DNA of 64,000 nucleotides, taken from the NCBI GenBank assembly GCA_965262665.1, contig CBDHFR010000004.1:1178001-1242000 (forward strand). Direction: 5' to 3'. Source of the DNA: CBDBND01 sp965262665 (GTDB lineage: Bacteria > Pseudomonadota > Alphaproteobacteria > Rhodospirillales > Rhodospirillaceae). The first letter of the stretch is position 1. Each line of letters opens with the position of its first letter. The notes under the pieces were generated by a model. The model made no database searches, was not told the origin of the DNA, and worked only from the letters and a program-made list of their open reading frames with translations. Below are positions 35,811-43,485 of the stretch, piece after piece. The position numbers and the translations under genes are program-made.

Positions 35811-37197
35811 CGCTGCCCGCTCTTATAAATTTCAGCGGGTTCAGCGGCTTGCCATTATGCAGAACTTCAAAATGCAAATGAGGGCCTGTGCTGCGTCCGC
35901 TATTTCCCAGAAGACCGAGCTGGCTACCGCGCCCAACATACTCGCCGTCTTCCACTGTTATTTTTGCTAGGTGTCCATACCGGGACACCAAACCCATTCC
36001 ATGGTCGATTTCGACCAACCGACCATACCGCCCTCGCCAACCAGCGTAAACAACCTTTCCCTCACCTGGGCTAAGCACGGGAGATTTATAGGGGCCCCCG
36101 AAATCAAGGCCTTGGTGACGGCCAAAACGGCCGTTAAAGGGGTCTTTGCGAACGCCAAATCCGCTCGTAATCCAGTATTTTGTCAGCGGTTTATCAAGCG
36201 GCATCACCGCTGCCAGATTTTGCAAACCTGTCAATCTCTCAATTCTAATATTTAGCGCTATGAGAGATTCATGGAGAGGCCCTTCGTCCCTGGCCACGGA
36301 GTCTAACGGAATAAATGGTCCCCCGCTGCCAGATTCCTTTTTTCGCGCATCCAAGAGGTCGTCTACATCCAAACCAGTGGTCGTCAAAGAGGCTTCAATC
36401 TGGTCTATTTTTTCTTCTGCCACTTCTGAAAAACGGTGGAACAAAAGCAGTTGTGTGCTTTCCATATCGCGTAGCTGGTCTTCAAGATCAGCAACGCGTG
36501 TCACAAGTCTATCGCGCTCATCCGCTGCCAAATCACGTTCTATAACCAACTGTCTCAATTCGAGTGTGTTGGGATCAATAAAAGCCGTGCTCTCATGGAC
36601 ACGGGTCACGTCAACCATATCGGTCTTTAGTTCATCGAGTTGCGTGCGCAAACCTTCTCGCGCTTCGGCCACACGGTTGCGTTCCAATTCAACACGACCA
36701 ATGGCAACGTCCAACTGCTGTGGATCTGAGGACATAAAGGCACCAGCAACGCGTTCAGCCAGATTTGGTTTGCGCTGGCGTGCCGCAACGGCCAGCGCAC
36801 CTTTCGTTGTCTTGCGCTCGGACAATGAAACCTGGCGCTCCGCAAGCGTGACCATTCTTTCGTTGTTTTCGTTTAATTCTTCGGTGATGTCATCAATCTT
36901 GCTTTTGTATGCGGTGAGTTGAGCGAGAAGCTGCTCATACCCCGAGCGAGCATCCTTAATTTCGGTATTTTTTGCGCGAATGCGATCGCTGTGACTGACC
37001 ACCATGCCGGAGCTGATCATCAACCAGCCGCCAATCACCGTAACCAGCAGCGTTGCTATGGCCTGTCGGTTGGTCGTCAGTCGCAGAGTCCTCATGCGCT
37101 CTTCGGTACGCAGGATAATCTGCCGCTCCGGAAAAAACCGCTGTAGCCACCTTTGCGTTTTGGACAGGCTACGATCGTACGGATCAAACTTCGACAT
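35791..37197 (-). CDS. M23 family metallopeptidase with coiled coil
   Basis: Predicted peptidoglycan endopeptidase partnering with bactofilin. From ATG 37197 (GGGGAAG ribosome-binding site) there are 468 residues: a cytoplasmic N-terminus, one membrane helix (about 45-65), a long coiled coil (about 75-250) and a C-terminal LytM domain with HQGLDFGG, the second motif HLAKI, and HLHFEVLHNGKPLNP. The zinc ligands (H/D and HxH) are present. The IS1595-family transposon ends 24 bp upstream of the start, so the native promoter has been displaced. The IR of that element contains TATAAT facing this gene. Confidence 0.92.
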   Translation of the reverse strand: MSKFDPYDRSLSKTQRWLQRFFPERQIILRTEERMRTLRLTTNRQAIATLLVTVIGGWLMISSGMVVSHSDRIRAKNTEIKDARSGYEQLLAQLTAYKSKIDDITEELNENNERMVTLAERQVSLSERKTTKGALAVAARQRKPNLAERVAGAFMSSDPQQLDVAIGRVELERNRVAEAREGLRTQLDELKTDMVDVTRVHESTAFIDPNTLELRQLVIERDLAADERDRLVTRVADLEDQLRDMESTQLLLFHRFSEVAEEKIDQIEASLTTTGLDVDDLLDARKKESGSGGPFIPLDSVARDEGPLHESLIALNIRIERLTGLQNLAAVMPLDKPLTKYWITSGFGVRKDPFNGRFGRHQGLDFGGPYKSPVLSPGEGKVVYAGWRGRYGRLVEIDHGMGLVSRYGHLAKITVEDGEYVGRGSQLGLLGNSGRSTGPHLHFEVLHNGKPLNPLKFIRAGSDVLEQG

Positions 37198-37221
37198 GCG
37201 CTTCCCCGAACACAAAAAAAA

Positions 37222-37246
37222 GGGAATTATATCCAATCGTAACATT
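37222..37246. repeat. left terminal inverted repeat of IS1595-family transposon
   Basis: 25 bp, identical to the reverse complement of 39293-39317. On the minus strand it contains TATAAT (37226-37231) directed toward the M23 peptidase gene. Confidence 0.92.
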
Positions 37247-37266
37247 GAATGGGCGCGGAGACCTGC

Positions 37267-37449
37267 TTAGGCAGTCTTTCGCACCTTCACCGGACGGAAG
37301 AACGCTCGCCTGAGCGTGGACATTTTGGCTTTCGGCATATCGTGTTCTTCCGCCAGTTCGGCCTTGGAGGGTTGGTAATCTCGCGGCGGGAGGTCGATCT
37401 GACGCGGTTCCGGTAGTTTTTTCGGTTTCCGGCTGGTTCTTTTGGTCAT
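37267..37449 (-). CDS. 60-residue basic passenger protein of the transposon
   Basis: From ATG 37449 with a strong GGAGG ribosome-binding site 6 bp upstream. It is Lys/Arg/Pro-rich (MTKRTSRKPKKLPEPRQ), then LPPRDYQPSKAELAEEHDMP and ends RRAFFRPVKV. Similar short proteins with PSKAE...RRAFFRPF segments are common in alphaproteobacteria but have no function I can name. A long upstream open frame exists, but the start is set by the ribosome-binding site. It lies 43 bp downstream of the DUF2513 gene. Confidence 0.62.
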   Translation of the reverse strand: MTKRTSRKPKKLPEPRQIDLPPRDYQPSKAELAEEHDMPKAKMSTLRRAFFRPVKVRKTA

Positions 37450-37492
37450 GCTGGCCTCCTTTTCCGAGGGGGAGTATATACCCTTGATACCC

Positions 37493-37753
37493 CTAATCGA
37501 ACTCTTCTGTTCTGAGCCGGTCCAGTTCATTGTGTCCGGCCCATGTCATTTCAACGATATCCACCGGGTTACCCTTGTTTTGGTTTAGATACCGGACGTC
37601 CAGAAAGCCCGCCTGGTGACAGAGTTTGACGTGGTAAGCCACCACACAATCCTTGTAGTCGCTGAACTCTGGCAGCGGAATGCGGTCACCGTTCTTCTTT
37701 GTGACCTCCACATACTCCAGTATTTTCTTGATGAGTTTAAATCTTCGTTTCAT
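37493..37753 (-). CDS. DUF2513-like passenger protein
   Basis: 86 residues (MKRRFKLIKKILEYVE, VAYHVKLCHQAGFLDV, DIVEMTWAGHNELDRLR). This layout, helices ending in a W-x-GH-x-LD motif, matches the DUF2513/YjcQ winged-helix proteins usually found on phages and mobile elements. The role is unknown; DNA binding is an inference from the fold. It is in the transposon on the same strand as the transposase. Confidence 0.7.
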   Translation of the reverse strand: MKRRFKLIKKILEYVEVTKKNGDRIPLPEFSDYKDCVVAYHVKLCHQAGFLDVRYLNQNKGNPVDIVEMTWAGHNELDRLRTEEFD

Positions 37754-37904
37754 GCGGCATTACCATTCATGCCAGTCACCGACTTCTGACCCCAGCCTTT
37801 CGGCTCTATTGTGTATCCCCAGCGGGGCACACAGTCAACGAGATCGCCGATTGAAAATCGACCGCCTATAGCGGGCTCAAATCAACATCTAAGAAGGGGA
37901 CGAA

Positions 37905-38078
37905 ATGACAGACAAAAAGAGTGACCGTCTTGCAGAAATTGTCGAAAAGAATATTCAAGACGGAGAAGCATATCCGCTCAAGCAGTATCGTCTTCTAATT
38001 CACAAGGAGGACCACCGCCAAGATAAAGTATTTTTAGGGGTCTTTTGGCGTCCAGATAAGGAAGACGCGGGGGGCTGA
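37905..38078 (+). CDS. 57-residue hypothetical passenger protein
   Basis: MTDKKSDRLAEIVEKNIQ..., preceded by an AAGGGGA ribosome-binding site 5 bp before ATG 37905. The product is charged and without membrane segments, ending FLGVFWRPDKEDAGG. No family recognised. It is on the strand opposite to the transposase, and a second short frame overlaps its stop. Confidence 0.55.
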   Translation: MTDKKSDRLAEIVEKNIQDGEAYPLKQYRLLIHKEDHRQDKVFLGVFWRPDKEDAGG

Positions 38079-38203
38079 CAATAACCGAAACGCCTGATCG
38101 GTTTGTTGAATTAGCGTGCCACATTTTACGCACACTTGACCCTGTAACTGATCATCAAGTTCTTGAGAGGATTCGAAAGATTGTTTCGGAAGATCGGGAG
38201 TAG
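38075..38203 (+). CDS. possible 42-residue passenger protein with non-ATG start
   Basis: The frame reads TETPDRFVELACHILRTLD and ends VLERIRKIVSEDRE. Its only candidate starts are CTG 38075 or ATA 38081, overlapping the stop of the previous frame as in coupled translation. The protein-like helical pattern suggests it is real, but the lack of a normal start keeps confidence low. Confidence 0.3.
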   Translation: MTITETPDRFVELACHILRTLDPVTDHQVLERIRKIVSEDRE

Positions 38204-38261
38204 ACACGGCGGAGCCTCTTAGTTATAGGTACCAAGAGGTTTCCAACTTCTACGAATATAA

Positions 38262-38290
38262 CCCGCCGCGCCAACGGCGGGTTTTCTTTT
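38262..38290 (+). terminator. rho-independent terminator inside the transposon
   Basis: CCCGCCG (38262-38268), short loop, CGGCGGG (38275-38281), then TTTTCTTTTT. It ends the plus-strand passenger transcript just before the convergent transposase stop. Confidence 0.8.
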
Positions 38291-39234
38291 TAGACGATTA
38301 GGTCTTTGTAGCGCAACCGTTTTCCCTGAATCCCTTCGACGACGCTCGACATTTGGTCAACGGTGTCGCGGTTGCGCACATTGTGACGGCCCGCAAATTC
38401 GGCAATGTAGCGGTCCAAGTGTTTCTCTGAAAAGTGATGGTAAATGCCTTGGTGTCCACGGCGCATCATGGCCCAGAAAGATTCAATGCCGTTGGTTGTT
38501 GCCATGTCTTTGACATACTCGCCTGCGGAGTGTTTCACGCTCTCGTGCTTGCGGTTTTTCAAGCCCTTATAAGCGACCGCGTCGTCCGTATAGACAGTTG
38601 ATCCGTCTTGCGTGTTTTCCTGAACGAAATCATGCAATGTGGCCGCTGATGTGTCTTCAACCACCTTGGCGCGAACCTGGTTGGTGGCTTGGTCTTTGAC
38701 GCCGACAACGGCGGTTTTGCCAGACGTGCCCCGTCCTGCTTTCCGCTTTCTGCTAGCGTGCTTGTTCTTTTCCTTGCCACCCCAATAGGACTCATCGACC
38801 TGGGAAGGGCCTGCGAACGGGCCGATGTCCATGTCGTAGGCTTTTCGCAATCTAGCCAACATAAACCATGCCGCCTTTTGTCCGATCCCGATTTCACGAT
38901 GTAGGCGCATGGAGGATATGCCCTTGATGTTAGTCGAGAATAAGTAAATCCCGATAGCCCACACGCGGTATTTGAATTTCGATCCCTCCATGACCGTGCC
39001 GGTCTTGACGGAAAACATGGGATGTTTCGCGCAGTCACGGCAACGATGGGTCTGGGAAGGATGTTTAATCCAGGACTGAACATTGAACGAACCACAGCGC
39101 GGGCAATGCGCCCCGTTGGGCCAGCGTTGCTCGGCAATCCAATGCTTGGCTGACCCTTCGTTGCCAAACATATCGGCGATCTCTAGGAGTGTTAGACCCT
39201 TGCGATGGGATTTACCGGGTGCCTTGCCTGTCAT
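38290..39234 (-). CDS. IS1595-family (ISXO2-like) transposase
   Basis: 314 residues, full length. N-terminal zinc-ribbon with CPRCGSFNVQSW and HRCRDC; catalytic region with QVDESYWGGKEKNKH (first Asp), STVYTDDAVAYKGL (second Asp) and TTNGIESFWAMMRRGHQG, carrying the Asn/Glu that completes the DDNK/E signature of this superfamily. Start ATG 39234 has a GGAGGAC ribosome-binding site 4-5 bp upstream. No frameshift, so it could still be active. Confidence 0.95.
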   Translation of the reverse strand: MTGKAPGKSHRKGLTLLEIADMFGNEGSAKHWIAEQRWPNGAHCPRCGSFNVQSWIKHPSQTHRCRDCAKHPMFSVKTGTVMEGSKFKYRVWAIGIYLFSTNIKGISSMRLHREIGIGQKAAWFMLARLRKAYDMDIGPFAGPSQVDESYWGGKEKNKHASRKRKAGRGTSGKTAVVGVKDQATNQVRAKVVEDTSAATLHDFVQENTQDGSTVYTDDAVAYKGLKNRKHESVKHSAGEYVKDMATTNGIESFWAMMRRGHQGIYHHFSEKHLDRYIAEFAGRHNVRNRDTVDQMSSVVEGIQGKRLRYKDLIV

Positions 39235-39292
39235 AACGTCCTCCGTTCTTGTTACTAAAAGGTATCAAAGAACGGTGGAACCGTCAAGCGAA

Positions 39293-39317
39293 AATGTTAC
39301 GATTGGATATAATTCCC
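39293..39317. repeat. right terminal inverted repeat of IS1595-family transposon
   Basis: Exact reverse complement of 37222-37246. TATAAT at 39308-39313 faces out of the element, toward the plus-strand genes starting at 39411. Confidence 0.92.
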
Positions 39318-39410
39318 AAAAAAACCACTCGCCGGTCGACTTCCCCAAGCCCGTGAAGACACGGCGTTTACGAACTGTATTACTTTCGAATAGCCGGTTC
39401 GTAGAGCTTA

Positions 39411-39656
39411 GTGTTCGAAAACCAGCACAAAAGTGCCCTATACCTTATCCACAAGACCCACTGGGTATTGATTTGTGGTCAAAAAGGCAACCTAGCACGG
39501 TTAAATATTGTCGATTTTTCCGAATTTATTCAAATAGAAAGACTGAGTCCAGGGCTACTCTTAGGACTTGACTACGGGCAAAAATTAACTCCCGATCGTC
39601 GAATCCACTATCAGGAGAGTGGGTATTCAACGCCCTGGTACAAAACCGAAAGGTGA
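39411..39656 (+). CDS. hypothetical 81-residue protein
   Basis: Frame from GTG 39411 to 39656, ending 12 bp before pgpA. The product MFENQHKSALYLIHKTHW..., LNIVDFSEFIQIERL, GLLLGLDYGQKL shows no family I know. The composition is more AT-rich than neighbouring genes. The ribosome-binding site is weak. It could be a degenerate or spurious frame; the 90 bases between the transposon end (39317) and this start hold nothing else recognisable. Confidence 0.3.
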   Translation: MFENQHKSALYLIHKTHWVLICGQKGNLARLNIVDFSEFIQIERLSPGLLLGLDYGQKLTPDRRIHYQESGYSTPWYKTER

Positions 39657-39668
39657 AAAGCCGAAGAT

Positions 39669-40121
39669 ATGCAAACAACCCGCCGTCTTCTTTTGTCATG
39701 GTTTGGTGCGGGATTGAGTCCAAAGGCACCGGGAACGGCGGGTTCCCTAGCCGCGCTTCCCTTTGCCTGGATTATCGTGACAACGGGCGGTGCCTCGGGA
39801 TTATTCATCGCTTCAATCGTCGCTTTTGCTCTGGGCTGGGCCATCATTGCGACTACTCCTGGACTGGAAGACGATCCGGGCTGGATCGTGATTGATGAAG
39901 TTGCCGGTCAATGGCTGACACTGGTCCTGGTGCCAGCCGACTTGGTGCTCTACGCGATAGGATTTCTGTTATTCCGCCTGTTTGATATTTTCAAACCGTG
40001 GCCGATTAAGACGATAGAAAAACGGACCCCAGGAGCGCTGGGTGTCATGCTAGATGATATGGTTGCTGCACTATGTGCCGGTATAATACTTTTTGGTTTT
40101 CATTTGGCTCTTAGCTCCTGA
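39669..40121 (+). CDS. pgpA: phosphatidylglycerophosphatase A
   Basis: Dephosphorylates phosphatidylglycerophosphate to phosphatidylglycerol. 150 residues with about four membrane segments; conserved GLSPKAPGTAGSLAALP, then DDPGWIVIDEVAGQWLTL and FRLFDIFKPWPI, ending GVMLDDMVAALCAG. cinA starts 3 bp after its stop. Confidence 0.95.
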   Translation: MQTTRRLLLSWFGAGLSPKAPGTAGSLAALPFAWIIVTTGGASGLFIASIVAFALGWAIIATTPGLEDDPGWIVIDEVAGQWLTLVLVPADLVLYAIGFLLFRLFDIFKPWPIKTIEKRTPGALGVMLDDMVAALCAGIILFGFHLALSS

Positions 40122-40124
40122 CCC

Positions 40125-40676
40125 ATGACGACACTTCCAAACGACCTCACCACTCTGGCCAGCGCCGTCATAAAGCAAGCGGCCGACACCGATTGCAAAA
40201 TTGCCACTGCAGAATCTTGCACCGGGGGTCTCATCTCTAGTTGCCTTACTGCCGTGCCCGGATCGTCTGACGCTTTTATTTGCAGCTTCGTCACCTATTC
40301 CAATGAATCTAAAACCCGTCTCTTAGGCATTCCTGTTGACGCCATTACTGATTACGGCGCGGTCAGTGACATTGTTGCTGCTGCCATGGCAGAGGGTGCG
40401 GTCGCTCATTCGGGTGCCGATCTGGCCGTTGCCGTGACAGGAGTTGCCGGGCCAGGTGGCGGTACATCGGAGAAACCTGTCGGACTGGTTTACTTGTCAT
40501 TGGCTCAGGTGGGCGATGATGCCGTTGTCAAACGTTACATCTTTGCTGGGACTCGGGATGACATCCGCAGATCTACCGTCGGTGCAGCATTAGAGCTGTT
40601 ACTCAGCGGGCTGGAAGAACGCGCCCATAGAACTTCAGATGATCAAAGTGAAAGTGTAGAGGGTGAAAACCCGTAA
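40125..40676 (+). CDS. pncC: CinA C-terminal domain protein (nicotinamide-nucleotide amidohydrolase PncC)
   Basis: 183 residues, consisting only of the CinA_C domain: IATAESCTGGLISSCLTAVPGSSD, FVTYSNESKTRLLG, AVAVTGVAGPGGGTSEKPVGLVY. Recycles nicotinamide mononucleotide to nicotinate mononucleotide. The N-terminal MoaB-like domain of full CinA is absent, as usual for this group. Its TAA stop abuts the stop of the convergent ratA. Confidence 0.93.
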   Translation: MTTLPNDLTTLASAVIKQAADTDCKIATAESCTGGLISSCLTAVPGSSDAFICSFVTYSNESKTRLLGIPVDAITDYGAVSDIVAAAMAEGAVAHSGADLAVAVTGVAGPGGGTSEKPVGLVYLSLAQVGDDAVVKRYIFAGTRDDIRRSTVGAALELLLSGLEERAHRTSDDQSESVEGENP

Positions 40677-41123
40677 TTAGTTCGAGGACTTTCCGTACAA
40701 ATCGGCAGCGCGGGCTTCAAACGCCGCAACCATGCGACGCACTGCTTCTTCGAACAGAAGACCGATAAGTTTCTGAAAGACACGCGACCGAAACTCAAAA
40801 TCAAGTTGAAAATCAATCTCCGTCTTTTGACCGCCGTCTAACGGTGTGAACTGCCAGATGTTGGAAAGACGGCTAAACGGCCCTTTTTTATAGGCGATGG
40901 TTATCCGTTCAGGAGAGTCTAAAGTGACTCGTGAAGTAAACGTTTCACGAACCATCTTGAATCCAATCGCGAGGTCCGCCTCAAATCCATCGTCGAAAGA
41001 AGCGGTTTTTCTGCACGCGAAACACCACGGCAGAAACTCCGGATAGCGCTCTACATCGGCTACAAGCTCAAACACTTGTTCGGGCGTGTACGGCAGAACA
41101 CGCTTTTCAGTATGGACCGGCAT
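40677..41123 (-). CDS. SRPBCC/COQ10-like protein (RatA type)
   Basis: 148 residues from ATG 41123. START-like fold with LPYTPEQVFELVADVERYPEFLPWC at the N-terminus, and a C-terminal helix (FEEAVRRMVAAFEARA). Family members bind ubiquinone or lipids (COQ10); E. coli RatA was named as a toxin, but that role is not expected for all. lipA lies 25 bp upstream; lipA-ratA linkage is common in alphaproteobacteria. Confidence 0.9.
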   Translation of the reverse strand: MPVHTEKRVLPYTPEQVFELVADVERYPEFLPWCFACRKTASFDDGFEADLAIGFKMVRETFTSRVTLDSPERITIAYKKGPFSRLSNIWQFTPLDGGQKTEIDFQLDFEFRSRVFQKLIGLLFEEAVRRMVAAFEARAADLYGKSSN

Positions 41124-41148
41124 GGAAGGATCAGTCGTCCAGGCAATG

Positions 41149-42072
41149 TCACACAGACGCTGATTGCTGACGATTGCGCGCATCTTGTAATTGCGCGAAA
41201 TCAGTATCGGCATGGTAAGACGACCGCGTCAAAGGACTGGCCGATACCATCAAGAACCCCTTTGCCCACGCGAGTTTTTCATATTCCTTAAACTCGTTGG
41301 GCGTGACAAAACGATCAATGGGTGCGTGACGCAGCGTTGGTTGTAGATACTGACCGACCGTCAAAAAATCGACATTAGCGGCGCGAAGATCATCCATTAC
41401 TTGAAGGACTTCGTCTTTGGTTTCACCAAGCCCCACCATGATTCCCGACTTGGTAAAAACCGTCGGAACAACCTCTTTGACACGCTCCAGCAAACGCAGA
41501 CTGGTGAAATAACGGGCGCCGGGTCGGATGGCCCGATACAAGCGCGGGACGGTTTCAAGGTTGTGATTGTAAACGTCGGGCAAGGCCGCAGCGACCAGTT
41601 CCGTCGAACCAAGTTTCTTGCGGAAGTCAGGCGTTAGTACTTCGATGGTCGTATCCGGACAAGCCACGCGAATGGCTTCAATGACTGCAACCCAATGGGC
41701 CGCGCCGCCATCTTCCAAATCGTCCCGGTCGACCGAAGTTATAACCACATGACGCAATCCGAGATTAGCGACTGCTTCTCCCACATGGGCCGGTTCATCC
41801 AGGTCCACCGCCCGCGGCTTACCTGTCTTAATATTGCAGAAGGCACAGGCGCGTGTGCAAATATCGCCTAAGATCATCATCGTGGCGTGTTTTTGCGCCC
41901 AGCATTCGCCGATATTGGGACAGGCCGCTTCTTCACACACGGTGTGAAGGTTGAGATCGCGCATCAATTTGCGGGTTTCACCGTATGCCGGCGACGTCGG
42001 CGCCTTGACCCGCAGCCAAGCTGGCTTAGGAATACGTGTCTGCTGATCTTTAAGCGGCGTTACGTCTGTCAT
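41149..42072 (-). CDS. lipA: lipoyl synthase
   Basis: Radical SAM enzyme inserting two sulfurs into octanoyl groups, here on the E2 (and E1-beta lipoyl) domains encoded upstream. 307 residues: auxiliary cluster C46, C51, C57 (CEEAACPNIGEC), radical SAM cluster C72, C76, C79 (CTRACAFC), and the C-terminal RSSYHAD motif whose Ser ligates the auxiliary cluster. It starts 3 bp after the lpdA stop. Confidence 0.98.
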   Translation of the reverse strand: MTDVTPLKDQQTRIPKPAWLRVKAPTSPAYGETRKLMRDLNLHTVCEEAACPNIGECWAQKHATMMILGDICTRACAFCNIKTGKPRAVDLDEPAHVGEAVANLGLRHVVITSVDRDDLEDGGAAHWVAVIEAIRVACPDTTIEVLTPDFRKKLGSTELVAAALPDVYNHNLETVPRLYRAIRPGARYFTSLRLLERVKEVVPTVFTKSGIMVGLGETKDEVLQVMDDLRAANVDFLTVGQYLQPTLRHAPIDRFVTPNEFKEYEKLAWAKGFLMVSASPLTRSSYHADTDFAQLQDARNRQQSASV

Positions 42073-42075
42073 GGC

Positions 42076-43473
42076 TTACATGTGGAGAACACGGCCGTAA
42101 GCATCGAGCACGGCTTCATGCATCATTTCCGATAATGTGGGATGCGGGAACACGGTTTCCATTAATTCCTGTTCAGTGGTTTCCAGGGTCATGCCCACGG
42201 CATAACCGTGAATGAGTTCGGTCACTTCAGCCCCCACCATATGGGCACCCAGCAGTTCACCCGTATCGGCATCAAACACGGTCTTGATCAAACCCTGGTC
42301 ATCACCCAAAGCAATGGCTTTGCCATTACCGAGGAACGGAAACCGCCCCACTTTCACTTTTTTACCTGCAGCTTTGGCATTGGCCTCAGTTAAACCGACA
42401 CTGGCGACCTGGGGATGACAATAGGTGCATCCCGGAATACGGGACGTATTCAAGGCATGCGGGTTCAAACCTGCAATTTTTTCAACGCAGATCACGGCTT
42501 CATGGCTGGCCTTATGGGCGAGCCATGGCGGTCCCGTTAAATCTCCAATGGCATAGACCCCGGGCTCGTCGGTTTCACCGTACTTGCCTGTGACAACATG
42601 CGTCTTGTCAACTTTGACTTTGGTATTTTCAAGACCGATATCTTCCACGTTGCCAACAATACCGACGGCGAGAATCACCCGGTCCACCGTCACCTTTTCC
42701 GACTTTCCACCCTTCTCAACCGTTGCGGTCACGTTGGATTTACCGACTTTGAGGTCCTTCACGGTCGCACCGGTGGTGATCTTCATGCCCTGTTTTTCAA
42801 AAGCCTTGTGGGCAAACTTCGAGATCACTTCATCTTCGACCGGCAAAATGCGCTCAAGCACTTCAACAACGGAAACCTCTGCACCGAGGGTACGATAGAA
42901 GCTGGCAAATTCGATACCGATAGCCCCTGACCCAATCACCAATACGGATTTGGGAATCTCATCGGGCACCATGGCCTCTTTGTAGGTCCAGACGCGTTTT
43001 CCGTCTGGTTCCAGGCCAGGTAACGTCCGTGCCCGGGCGCCGGTGGCCAGCATGATATGTTTCGCCTTCAGCGTCGCGACATCCTTACCGTCTTTGGTGA
43101 CCTTAACCTGTCCCTTACCAGCCAATACCCCCTGCCCGTCGAACACGGCGATCTTGTTCTTCTTCATCAAAATACCGATACCACCGGACAGGCGCCTAGC
43201 CACTTTGCGGGATCGCTCAACGATTTTCTTGGCATCGAAGCCGACCTCTTTGGCTGTCAAACCAAAGTCATCCGCGTGCTGCATGAGGTGAAAAACCTCA
43301 GCTGTGCGCAACAGGGCTTTGGTGGGGATACACCCCCAATTAAGGCAAATGCCGCCCAGGTGTTCCCGTTCAACCACGGCCGTCTTGAGGCCCAGTTGTG
43401 CTGCCCGAATAGCACCGACATAACCGCCGGGGCCTGTGCCAATCACCACCAAATCAAATTTTGTCTCTGCCAT
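42076..43473 (-). CDS. lpdA: dihydrolipoyl dehydrogenase (E3)
   Basis: 465 residues. FAD-binding GTGPGGYVGAIRAAQLGLK at the N-terminus, redox-active disulfide GGICLNWGCIPTKALL, NAD-binding GSGAIGIEFASFYRTLGA, and the C-terminal dimer interface with HPHPTLSEMMHEAVLDAYG carrying the catalytic His. Reoxidises dihydrolipoamide of the pyruvate dehydrogenase complex. Third-from-last gene of the pdh operon. Confidence 0.97.
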   Translation of the reverse strand: MAETKFDLVVIGTGPGGYVGAIRAAQLGLKTAVVEREHLGGICLNWGCIPTKALLRTAEVFHLMQHADDFGLTAKEVGFDAKKIVERSRKVARRLSGGIGILMKKNKIAVFDGQGVLAGKGQVKVTKDGKDVATLKAKHIMLATGARARTLPGLEPDGKRVWTYKEAMVPDEIPKSVLVIGSGAIGIEFASFYRTLGAEVSVVEVLERILPVEDEVISKFAHKAFEKQGMKITTGATVKDLKVGKSNVTATVEKGGKSEKVTVDRVILAVGIVGNVEDIGLENTKVKVDKTHVVTGKYGETDEPGVYAIGDLTGPPWLAHKASHEAVICVEKIAGLNPHALNTSRIPGCTYCHPQVASVGLTEANAKAAGKKVKVGRFPFLGNGKAIALGDDQGLIKTVFDADTGELLGAHMVGAEVTELIHGYAVGMTLETTEQELMETVFPHPTLSEMMHEAVLDAYGRVLHM

Positions 43474-43485
43474 GACGTCGCCCGC

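Larger units (their letters stand above)
37222..39317. mobile_element. IS1595-family (ISXO2-like) transposon with passenger genes
   Basis: Perfect 25-bp inverted repeats at 37222-37246 and 39293-39317 start GGGAATTATATCC and bound the element. It is flanked by A tracts (37214-37221 and 39318-39324), consistent with the 8-bp AT-rich target duplication known for this family. The 2.1-kb unit holds a full IS1595 transposase plus four short genes: two on the transposase strand beyond it, and two on the opposite strand. Members of this superfamily with passenger genes are established, but this cargo I do not recognise. Confidence 0.9.

Noticed and set aside
38221..39275. Similar short direct motifs around GGTACC/GGTATC as ends of the IS1595 transposase unit
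   Set aside because: They are direct rather than inverted and imperfect; the 25-bp perfect inverted repeats at 37222 and 39293 define the ends better.
40677..41123. RatA-like gene as a toxin of a toxin-antitoxin pair
   Set aside because: It belongs to the COQ10/START family, sits in the lipoate operon and has no adjacent antitoxin; a ubiquinone/lipid-binding role is more likely.
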